This document shows, one piece after another, positions 7,601 through 13,300 of a stretch of 13,300 nt of DNA. Below the pieces are notes generated by a model that did not search any database, was not told the origin of the DNA, and worked only from the letters and a program-made list of their open reading frames with translations. Each line of letters begins with the position of its first letter. The stretch's first letter is position 1. Both the position numbers and the translations under genes were made by a program. Origin of the DNA: DASPXY01 sp038227745 (GTDB lineage: Bacteria > Planctomycetota > Planctomycetia > Gemmatales > Gemmataceae); NCBI GenBank assembly GCA_038227745.1, contig JBBRPS010000214.1:1-13300 (forward strand), written 5' to 3'.

Positions 7601-8226
7601 TCGTGCCCATGTGCCTGCTCAGCGCCGTCACCGCGGTGCGCGTGGCCGACCAGGACATCAACATCTTCACGCAGGTCGGCTTCGTGGTGCTGGTCGGCCT
7701 GGCGAGCAAGAACGCGATCCTCATTGTCGAGTTCGCGAAGCAGCAGCGGCACGAGGGCAAGTCGCGCCGCGCGGCGACACTGGAGGCGTGCCGGCTGCGG
7801 CTGCGGCCGATCGTGATGACGTCGCTGGCGTTCATCCTCGGCGTGATGCCGCTGTTGGTCTCGACCGGGGCCGGCAGCGAGATGCGGCGGACGCTGGGCA
7901 CGGCGGTCTTCGGCGGCATGCTCGGCGTGACGCTGTTCGGCATCTTCCTGACGCCGGTGTTCTTCTCGACGATCGACTGGCTGGGGGACTCGCAGCTGTT
8001 CGCCTCGCGGTGGGCGCGGCGGCTCGGCGGCGTGGCCCTGGACGTGTTCGCGCTGCGCGGCGTGCGCCAGCTGGGCCGCCTGGTCGTCGTGTCGGTACGG
8101 CGGGCCGGGGTGAACGGGGCGGCGGCCAACGGCCACCCGGAGAAGGGCAACGGCAAGCCGGTCCCCGGGAGCGAGAAAACAGATCTAACAAGCCCAGGGG
8201 TCGCACCCCCTGGGTCCCCACAATAG
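4684..8226 (+). CDS. RND efflux permease, HAE1 (AcrB-like) type, first copy
   Basis: This proton-driven inner-membrane exporter has 1180 aa; AcrB-like proteins usually have about 1030-1050. It begins ISRFFIDRPIFASVLSIVI, a classic HAE1 start with TM1. TM4 carries the paired aspartates D409-D410 (GIVVDDAIVVVE). TM10 carries K1009 (GLASKNAILIVEF) and TM11 carries R1041 and T1046, so the proton relay is complete. DD in TM4 favours the drug/hydrophobe class over heavy-metal pumps. The extra length comes from about 70 residues after TM6 with two hydrophobic stretches (about 512-540 and 553-578), and from a C-terminal tail of about 60 polar residues whose end (SPGVAPPGSPQ) is repeat-derived. The ATG at 4684 has no recognisable SD because the repeat lies directly before it. 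The substrate cannot be named. Confidence 0.95.
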   Translation: MISRFFIDRPIFASVLSIVITLAGGLSLLTLPLAQFPSVTPPTVQVTCSYPGASAREVADAVASPIEQQVNGVENMMYMSSQCANDGSYNLTVTFHPGVNLHMAQVMVQNRVNLAVPQLPEVIRQTGVTTLKRSPDILMGLALHSPKGRYDQLYLSNYALMQIKDELARVPGVGDVFLFGQRDYSMRLWVDPNKLATRGLSAGDVVKAVREQNNQVATGSIGQEPMPGRQDFQIPLSTLGRLAEVGQFEDIILKTGGVGRITRIKDIGRVELGAKNQDTGVRLDGKDTVFLAIFQMPGANALDVHAAVLEKMEDLKRSFPDDLDYEIGFDTTPYTRESIHEVVKTLGDAIVLVAIVVLLFLQNWRSALIPLVAVPVAIIGTFAVMAVMGFSLNNLTLFGLILAIGIVVDDAIVVVEAVEHHIEHGMQPRAATIKAMQQVSGPVIAVGLVLSAVFVPCAFISGITGAFFRQFALTIAVSTIISTFNSLTLSPALTALLLRPRDKEVGTPPLPRLAFPLAGAWLAWHFLVPLLQGLAQWLPAGTLDFLAVAPEGMLSAAAAVAGALAGWFAAPVLNGLLGGFFRLFNAGFARATSGYVRAVGGLLRLSAVVLLVYAGLLVLTYVRFVTTPRGFIPGQDMGYLMVNVQLPDSASMQRTNEAMNKLEQIALKIDGVRHVTGISGMSFVLNASGSNFGSMFINLAPYPERREARQSSDAIANQLRQLAGEQIQEAMVAVFGPPPVRGVGRAGGFAIMIEDRGDLGPAKLQKSIEAVVREGQKQPGLIGLFSVFRANVPKIYIRPDPRACLIRGVNMKDFADTLQIYTGSLYVNDFNRFGRTWQVIVQAESEFRDHPERIPQLRVRNVRGAMVPLGSLAGQHMMTGPLVITRYNMYPAASINGMSAPGLSSGDTIALLQRLAEKELPRDMSFEWTDMSYLELLAGNTAMMIFGFAVVMVFLVLAAQYESWSLPLAVILVVPMCLLSAVTAVRVADQDINIFTQVGFVVLVGLASKNAILIVEFAKQQRHEGKSRRAATLEACRLRLRPIVMTSLAFILGVMPLLVSTGAGSEMRRTLGTAVFGGMLGVTLFGIFLTPVFFSTIDWLGDSQLFASRWARRLGGVALDVFALRGVRQLGRLVVVSVRRAGVNGAAANGHPEKGNGKPVPGSEKTDLTSPGVAPPGSPQ
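8190..8217. repeat. Short palindromic repeat at the end of the first permease gene
   Basis: Arms CCCAGGGG (8193-8200) and CCCCTGGG (8207-8214) enclose a 6-nt loop. The repeat is translated as the permease tail (SPGVAPPGS) and ends shortly before the TAG at 8224. Its layout (a run of CCCA-GGG around a short loop, at a gene boundary) resembles the core of the 4589-4616 palindrome, but the sequence is a different family. Confidence 0.55.
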
Positions 8227-8233
8227 GTGTGCC

Positions 8234-11200
8234 GTGTTCACGAGCTTTTTCATCAACCGGCCGATCTTCGCGTCGGTGCTGTCCATCTTCGTCACCCTGG
8301 CCGGCGCCATCGCGCTGTTCGGGCTGCCGATCGCCCAGTACCCAGACATCACGCCGCCGACCGTGGAGGTGTCCGCCATCTACCCCGGGGCCAACGCCCA
8401 GGTGGTCGCCGACACCGTCGCCGCGCCGATCGAGCAGCAGGTCAACGGCGTCGAGAACATGCTCTACATGTCCTCGCAATGCACCAACGACGGCACCTAC
8501 TCGCTGACCGTCACGTTCCAGAACGGCGTGGACCTGAACATGGCGCAGGTGCTGGTGCAAAACCGCGTCACGCTGGCCACGCCCCTCCTGCCCGACCTCG
8601 TCAAGCGCCGCGGCGTGACGGTCAAGAAGAAGTCGCCGAGCGTGCTGATGATCGTCAACCTGTACTCGCCCGACCAGAGCCGCGGCAACCTGTACCTGAG
8701 CAACTATGCGACCATCCAGCTCAAGGACGAGCTGTCGCGCCTCAAGGGCGTGGGCGATATCACCTACCTCGGCCAGCGCGACTACAGCATGCGCCTGTGG
8801 CTCGACCCGAACAAGATGGTGGCGCGCGGCCTGACGGCGGCGGACGTGATCCGCGTGATCGAGCAGCAAAACACGCAGGTGGCGGCGGGACAACTCGGCC
8901 AACCGCCGGTCAACACCGGCCTGGCGTTCCAGTTCACCATGAGCACCATGGGGCGCCTGACCGACGCCGAGCAGTTCGGCGACATGATCCTCCGCGCCGA
9001 CGCGCGCGGCCGCCTCGTCAAGCTGTCCGACGTCGCCGAGATCGAGCTGGGCGCGCAGTCTTACGACCAGACCTGCACGCTGAACGGCCAGCCGTCGGTC
9101 GCGCTGTCCGTGTATCAGCTGCCCGGCTCCAATGCCCTGGAGACGGCTGGGCGAGTGCGGTCGAAGATGGAGGAGCTGAAGGGCCGCTTCCCTGATGGCG
9201 TGGACTACGCCATCGTCTACGACACGACGCCGTTCATCAACCAGTCGATCCACGAGGTCGTCAAGACGCTGCGCGACGCGGTCATCCTGGTGGCGGTGGT
9301 GGTGCTGCTGTTCTTGCAGAACTGGCGGTCGGCCTTGATCCCACTGGTCGCGGTGCCGGTGGCCATCGTCGGCACGTTCGTCGTCATGGCGGCGATGGGG
9401 TTCAGCCTGAACAACCTCACCCTCTTCGGCCTGGTGCTGGCCATCGGCATCGTCGTGGACGACGCCATCGTGGTGGTGGAGGCGGTGGAGCACCACATCG
9501 AGCACGGCATGGCGCCGCGCGAGGCGACCCTGAAGGCGATGGAGCAGGTGTCCGGTCCGGTCATCGCCGTGGGGTTGGTGCTCAGCGCGGTGTTCATACC
9601 GTGCGCGTTCATCAGCGGCATCATGGGACAATTCTTCCGACAGTTCGCCCTGACGATTGCCGTCTCGACGCTGCTGTCGGCGTTCAACTCACTGACGCTC
9701 AGCCCGGCGCTGACGGCGCTGCTGCTGCGGCCGCGCGACAAGGGCGTGGCGCCGCCGCTGCCGCGGTTGGCCTTCCCGCTCGCCGGCATCTGGCTCGCCT
9801 GGGAGTTCCTCCCCGACGCCCTGCAGTACGTCGCCCGGGAGCTACCCGGGGGGACGCCTGCGTGGCTGGTCGAGGCGCCTGCCTGGGCGCTGCCGGCCGC
9901 GGCGGCATTCCTGGGCGCGCTCCTCGGGTGGTTCCTGGCCCCGCTGCTGAACCGCCTGCTGGGCGTCGTCTTCCGCGGCTTCAACGCGGGCTTCACGGCG
10001 GCGACCGGCGGCTACGTCCGCGCCGTCAGCGGACTGCTGCGCGTCAGCGTCCTGGTCCTGCTGGTCTACGGCGGCCTGCTGGTCCTGACGTACCTCGCTT
10101 TCGTCCGCACGCCGAAGGGCTTCATCCCCAGCCAGGACATGGGCTACCTGCTCGTCAACGTGCAGCTGCCCGACTCCGCCTCCATGCAGCGCACCGACCG
10201 TGTCATGCGGCAGATCGAGCAGATCGCGCTGAAGACGCCGGGGGTCAAGAACACGGTCGCCGTCGCGGGCCAATCGCTGCTGCTGAACGCCAACGCGCCC
10301 AACTTCGGCGCCATGTTCGTCATGCTCGACGACTTCCACCGGCGCCTGGAGCCGCACCTGTCCGGCGACGCGATCGCGGCCCGGCTGCAGGCGACGCTGC
10401 AGGACCGGATTCGCGACGGGGTGATCAACGTGTTCGGGGCGCCGCCGCTTGAGGGCCTGGGCACGGCGGGCGGCTTCAAGATCGTCGTCGAGGACCGCGG
10501 CGACACCGGCCCAAAGTCGCTCCAGAATGTCGCCGACGGCATCGTGGAGGCGGGGGGCAAGACGGAGGGCCTGCAGGACCTGTTCACGAGCTTCCGGGCG
10601 GACACGCCGTGGCTGTACCTCAACATCGACCGCACGCAGGCGAAGACCATGCGCGTGTCGATGGGCGAGGTGTTCAGCACGCTGCAGGGCTTCCTGGGCG
10701 GCTACTACGTGAACGACTTCAACCGCTTCGGCCGTACCTGGCAGGTGAACGTGCAGGCGGCGGGTAACTTCCGCAAGCAGATCGAGACGGTGACGCAATT
10801 GCCGATCCGCAGCGACACGGGGAGGATGGTCCCGTTCGGCAGTATTGGTTCGGTGCAGCCGCGGAGCGGCCCGGTGCTGCTGATGCGCTACAACATGTAC
10901 CCGGCGGCCGCCATCAACGTCACGCCGGCGGCGGGCGTCAGCTCCGGGCAGGCGATCGAGAAGACCGAGGAACTGGTGCGGCGGCAGGTGCTGCGGTCGA
11001 TGCGCTACGAGTGGACGGAACTGGCGCTGTTGCAGCTGCAGACGGGGAACACGGCGATGTACGTGTTCCTCCTGGCGGTGGTGCTGGTGTTCTTGGTGCT
11101 GGCGGCGCAGTACGAGAGCTGGTCGCTGCCGCTCGCCGTCATCCTCGTCGTGCCCATGTGTTTGCTGTGCTCCGTCGCGGGCGTGCTGATGGCGGGGATG

Positions 11201-11614
11201 GACGTGAACATCTTCACGCAGGTCGGCTTCATCGTGCTGGTCGGCCTGGCGTGCAAGAACGCGATCCTCATAGTCGAGTTTGCGAAGGCGCGGCGCGAGG
11301 CGGGTGCGGGCCGTCGCCAGGCGACGCTGGAGGCGTGCCGGCTGCGGCTGCGGCCGATCGTGATGACGTCGCTGGCGTTCATCCTCGGCGTGGTGCCGCT
11401 AGTGGTCTCGGAGGGGGCGGGGGCGGAGATGCGGCGGACGCTGGGCGTGGCGGTCTTCGCGGGCATGCTGGGGGTGACGCTATTCGGCATCTTCCTGACG
11501 CCGGTGTTCTATTACGTCATCCAGTGGCTGAAGGACCTGCGTGGGGCGGCGCCGGAGGTGGTCTCGGGGGCGAACGGTGTGCCGGCCGTGCCCTCGACGG
11601 AGCACAACGCCTGA
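8234..11614 (+). CDS. RND efflux permease, HAE1 (AcrB-like) type, second copy
   Basis: This 1126-aa paralogue of the preceding gene begins FTSFFINRPIFASVLSIFV. The GTG at 8234 is 7 nt after the first permease's stop. AGGTG at 8225-8229, overlapping that stop, is a modest SD, so translational coupling is likely. The proton relay is complete: D409-D410 in TM4, K1008 in TM10 (GLACKNAILIVEF), R1040 and T1045 in TM11. The same extra region between TM6 and TM7 is present (hydrophobic at about 510-535 and 553-577). It has no long C-terminal tail. Sequence similarity is high throughout, including a 66-bp identical block, so the pair arose by duplication. It may form its own homotrimer or a mixed trimer with the first copy, as in MdtBC. 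It converges with the Nudix gene 51 nt downstream. Confidence 0.95.
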   Translation: MFTSFFINRPIFASVLSIFVTLAGAIALFGLPIAQYPDITPPTVEVSAIYPGANAQVVADTVAAPIEQQVNGVENMLYMSSQCTNDGTYSLTVTFQNGVDLNMAQVLVQNRVTLATPLLPDLVKRRGVTVKKKSPSVLMIVNLYSPDQSRGNLYLSNYATIQLKDELSRLKGVGDITYLGQRDYSMRLWLDPNKMVARGLTAADVIRVIEQQNTQVAAGQLGQPPVNTGLAFQFTMSTMGRLTDAEQFGDMILRADARGRLVKLSDVAEIELGAQSYDQTCTLNGQPSVALSVYQLPGSNALETAGRVRSKMEELKGRFPDGVDYAIVYDTTPFINQSIHEVVKTLRDAVILVAVVVLLFLQNWRSALIPLVAVPVAIVGTFVVMAAMGFSLNNLTLFGLVLAIGIVVDDAIVVVEAVEHHIEHGMAPREATLKAMEQVSGPVIAVGLVLSAVFIPCAFISGIMGQFFRQFALTIAVSTLLSAFNSLTLSPALTALLLRPRDKGVAPPLPRLAFPLAGIWLAWEFLPDALQYVARELPGGTPAWLVEAPAWALPAAAAFLGALLGWFLAPLLNRLLGVVFRGFNAGFTAATGGYVRAVSGLLRVSVLVLLVYGGLLVLTYLAFVRTPKGFIPSQDMGYLLVNVQLPDSASMQRTDRVMRQIEQIALKTPGVKNTVAVAGQSLLLNANAPNFGAMFVMLDDFHRRLEPHLSGDAIAARLQATLQDRIRDGVINVFGAPPLEGLGTAGGFKIVVEDRGDTGPKSLQNVADGIVEAGGKTEGLQDLFTSFRADTPWLYLNIDRTQAKTMRVSMGEVFSTLQGFLGGYYVNDFNRFGRTWQVNVQAAGNFRKQIETVTQLPIRSDTGRMVPFGSIGSVQPRSGPVLLMRYNMYPAAAINVTPAAGVSSGQAIEKTEELVRRQVLRSMRYEWTELALLQLQTGNTAMYVFLLAVVLVFLVLAAQYESWSLPLAVILVVPMCLLCSVAGVLMAGMDVNIFTQVGFIVLVGLACKNAILIVEFAKARREAGAGRRQATLEACRLRLRPIVMTSLAFILGVVPLVVSEGAGAEMRRTLGVAVFAGMLGVTLFGIFLTPVFYYVIQWLKDLRGAAPEVVSGANGVPAVPSTEHNA

Positions 11615-11665
11615 TGAAATTCGTCGGGGCGGAGGCCGTCAACGGGCGCCCTGGCCTTCATGGGC

Positions 11666-12100
11666 TTACGCCTCCGCTCGCCCGGTCCCGCAGCCGTTGA
11701 GGTGGTCGAGCAGCCGGTCGAGGAAGATGGCCTGGTCGGGGTGGATCAGCCGCCGCGCCTCCTCCAGCGGCAGGAAGCGAACCTGGTCCACCTCCCACGA
11801 GGCCACCTTCGGCTCCGCTCCTGCCGGCGCCGGCCCCGCGAAGCAGTGGACCTGCTTGCGGCTCTTGCGATAAATCATGTCTCCCAGGGCGACGAGCGGT
11901 CCCGTCACCGCGACGCCCGTCTCTTCCCAGGTCTCGCGGCGGGCGGTCGTCTCCAGGCTCTCTTCGTCCTTCGCGTCGGGCACGCCCTTGGCGATGCCCC
12001 ACGGAGCGCGGCGATTGTAGGCGCCGCTGGCATGGACCAGCAGCACTTCCAGCCCTTGCGGCCCCTCGCGGTAGAGCAGCGTGCCAGCGGACTGTTTCAC
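11666..12100 (-). CDS. Nudix hydrolase
   Basis: This 144-aa protein is the usual size for a single Nudix domain that hydrolyses nucleoside-diphosphate-linked substrates. The Nudix box is visible: RETWEETGV at 55-63 fits REUxEExGU, with E47 seven residues before R55 as required. The N-terminal glycine (G39) is two residues farther away than in the canonical box, as if the loop were longer. The N-terminus SAGTLLYREGPQGLEVLLVH and the later WGIAKG resemble predicted NTP pyrophosphohydrolases of the COG4119 type. The start is the GTG at 12100, with GGGAGGG 6 nt upstream, and it overlaps the nitrilase stop by 4 nt (GTGA). The two genes are therefore translationally coupled. The substrate is unknown. 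Confidence 0.9.
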   Translation of the reverse strand: MKQSAGTLLYREGPQGLEVLLVHASGAYNRRAPWGIAKGVPDAKDEESLETTARRETWEETGVAVTGPLVALGDMIYRKSRKQVHCFAGPAPAGAEPKVASWEVDQVRFLPLEEARRLIHPDQAIFLDRLLDHLNGCGTGRAEA

Positions 12101-12969
12101 GGCCGTCCCTCCCTGTTCGGCGCCCCTTCGCGCAGCGGCGCGCAGATCGGCCCGTACATCTCGGGACGGCGGTCGCGCGTGCGGTGCAGCTCGTACCTGC
12201 CGGGGATGTTAACGATGTGCTTGTTGCCGGCGCGCTCGGGGTCCACCTCCGCGTAGAGGATCTCCGCCTGGTCGCCGCCGCTGCAGGCCAGCAGCTCGCC
12301 GCTGCAATCGACGATGCGGCTGTGGCCGATGAAGCGGAAGCCGCGCTCGCTGCCGACGCGGTTGACCGCGGCATAATAGACCCAGTTCTCCAGGGCCCGC
12401 GCCTGGATCAGGTACTTGACCGTGCTCATGGCGCCCGGCGGCCAGTTCGTCGGTAGCACGACGAGGTCGGCGCCGAGCAGCATCAGGGCGCGGGCCGACT
12501 CGGGGAAACCGCCGTCGTAGCAGATGTTCATGCCGACGCGCAGGCCGCCGAGGTCCTGGACCGCGAAGGGCCGGTCGCCCGGTGTGGTGAAGCGATCGAC
12601 GCCGAGGAACGGCAGGTGCAGCTTGCGGTAGACGCCCGCCAGCCCGTCCGGCCCGATCAGCGCGGCGACGTTGAAAAGGTCGCGGGTCGCCTCGACGCGC
12701 TCCAGGGTGCCGACGACCGTCCAGGCGCCCAGCTCGCGGCAGTCGGCGGCGAGGGCGTCGGTGGACGGCCCGGGGAGCGGTTCGGCGTGCGGCCACGCCT
12801 CCTCCTGGCTCTCGAAGCAGTAGCCCGTCAGGACGCACTCGGGAAAGACGACGAGTCGCGCCCCGTTCGCGGCGGCCTCGCGCAGCCGGGCGCGAACCTG
12901 TTCGAGGTTGTGGCGCCTGTCCCCGAGACGGCAATCCATCTGGACAGCCGCGATCTTCCAGGTAGCCAT
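12097..12969 (-). CDS. Carbon-nitrogen hydrolase (nitrilase superfamily)
   Basis: The 290-aa cytosolic enzyme has the expected length for the superfamily, which hydrolyses amides, carbamoyl groups or nitriles. The Glu-Lys-Cys triad is visible: E44 in VVFPEC, K116 in YRKLHLPF and C150 in GMNICYDGGFPES. The ending of the last motif is nearer to amidase/omega-amidase-like and carbamoylase branches than to true nitrilases, but the substrate cannot be told. The ATG at 12969 has GAGGG 6 nt upstream, with a GGAGG farther out. It is the first gene of a two-gene operon with the Nudix hydrolase; such pairing hints at metabolite repair or salvage, which is only an inference. Confidence 0.93.
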   Translation of the reverse strand: MATWKIAAVQMDCRLGDRRHNLEQVRARLREAAANGARLVVFPECVLTGYCFESQEEAWPHAEPLPGPSTDALAADCRELGAWTVVGTLERVEATRDLFNVAALIGPDGLAGVYRKLHLPFLGVDRFTTPGDRPFAVQDLGGLRVGMNICYDGGFPESARALMLLGADLVVLPTNWPPGAMSTVKYLIQARALENWVYYAAVNRVGSERGFRFIGHSRIVDCSGELLACSGGDQAEILYAEVDPERAGNKHIVNIPGRYELHRTRDRRPEMYGPICAPLREGAPNREGRP

Positions 12970-13031
12970 GTACGGCCCTCATCCTCCCGCGGCCCGCAAG
13001 GGTGAACAGCACCGTTCGACCGCGTAGTCGT

Positions 13032-13060
13032 ATTGTCCGCGGATCCGCCCGGGACGGCAA
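13032..13060 (-). promoter_or_regulatory. Possible promoter of the nitrilase-Nudix operon
   Basis: On the minus strand TTGCCG (13055-13060) and GACAAT (13032-13037) are 17 nt apart, and the latter is about 60 nt upstream of the nitrilase ATG. The -35 matches only at TTG and the -10 at four of six positions, so support is modest. Confidence 0.3.
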
Positions 13061-13095
13061 TGCAGCCGCGGCTGGCTCAACGCGCGGGCAGGGGG

Positions 13096-13284
13096 TATTA
13101 CTCCGGCGCGGAAGGTCATCACACAAGCCCGAAGCGCAAGCGAGGGGCACACAAGCCCGAAGCGCAAGCGAGGGGCACACAAGCCCGAAGCGCAAGCGAG
13201 GGACACACAAGCCCGAAGCGCAAGCGAGGGGATCCCTCGCTCGCGCTTCGGGCTTGTGTGATGCCCTTCCGCGCCGGGGTAATA
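13096..13284. repeat. 189-bp element with inverted ends and four 28-bp tandem repeats
   Basis: The ends are inverted copies of about 50 bp (left from TATTACTCCGGCGCGGAAGG; right ending CCTTCCGCGCCGGGGTAATA), differing at only a few positions. Inside are four head-to-tail 28-bp units at 13120-13147, 13148-13175, 13176-13203 and 13204-13231, beginning CACACAAGCCCGAAGCGC. One base differs in the third unit. An inverted copy lies at 13234-13260. No coding capacity is credible. It looks like a MITE-like or REP-derived element, lying about 130 nt upstream of the nitrilase start. Confidence 0.85.
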
Positions 13285-13300
13285 ATCTGTCAAAGAGGCG

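Noticed and set aside
4684..11614. Heavy-metal (CusA-type) assignment of the pumps because of the nearby Cys-rich gene
   Set aside because: Both permeases have the DD pair in TM4 typical of HAE1 pumps, and the Cys-rich gene is separated by a terminator and a new promoter.
11629..11677. Terminator between the second permease and the Nudix gene
   Set aside because: Complementary 8-bp arms (11629-11636 and 11670-11677) exist, but the loop is 33 nt, there is no T-run on either strand, and it overlaps the Nudix stop codon. Support is too weak.
13120..13231. CRISPR array from four regularly spaced repeats
   Set aside because: The 28-bp units abut directly with no spacers between them and there are no cas genes. 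It is a tandem repeat inside an inverted-end element.
12979..13293. Minus-strand open frame of about 100 codons through the repeats
   Set aside because: The predicted peptide is simply the 28-bp repeat translated (SLALRACV-like units), and there is no SD.

Overview
The window looks like a piece of a GC-rich Planctomycetes genome, probably Gemmataceae-like. This is an inference from several things: a DUF4058 protein, GTG starts behind good Shine-Dalgarno (SD) sequences, a Cys/Met-rich small protein, an RND pump with lineage-type insertions, and several palindromic repeat families between genes. No rRNA, tRNA, CRISPR array or intact transposase gene was found.

Left part (1-1934): an AT-rich island (about 50-136) runs into a perfect 47-bp palindrome (137-183). 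Three minus-strand genes follow: a 69-aa basic protein (251-460), a HEPN-like protein with an R-x4-H motif (485-1054) and a DUF4058 protein (1188-1934). The first two have strong SDs, lie 24 nt apart and probably form a small cassette.

Middle part (1935-2906): a long leader with two hairpins precedes a 156-aa protein with 27 Cys and 23 Met that carries an internal duplication (2280-2750). A GC-rich terminator (2781-2838) closes this unit.

Main operon (2907-11614): a sigma70-like promoter is followed directly by a 22-bp operator-like palindrome at the expected start of transcription. Then come a lipoprotein membrane-fusion adaptor and two full-length, tandem HAE1-type RND permeases. The three proteins should form the inner-membrane and periplasmic parts of a tripartite efflux pump. 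No outer-membrane factor and no regulator gene are in the window. The adaptor carries an insertion of about 94 residues that aligns with a porter/docking segment of the permeases next to it. Both permeases carry an extra pair of hydrophobic segments between TM6 and TM7. Palindromic repeats sit at both gene junctions and encode the C-terminal tails of the two upstream proteins.

Right part (11666-13284): a convergent minus-strand pair, a nitrilase-superfamily amidohydrolase and a Nudix hydrolase, overlaps by 4 nt. Upstream of it lies a 189-bp element with inverted ends and four 28-bp tandem repeats.

Best candidates for something undescribed: the permease subdomain embedded in the adaptor, the Cys/Met-rich protein, and the repeat-derived protein tails in the pump operon.
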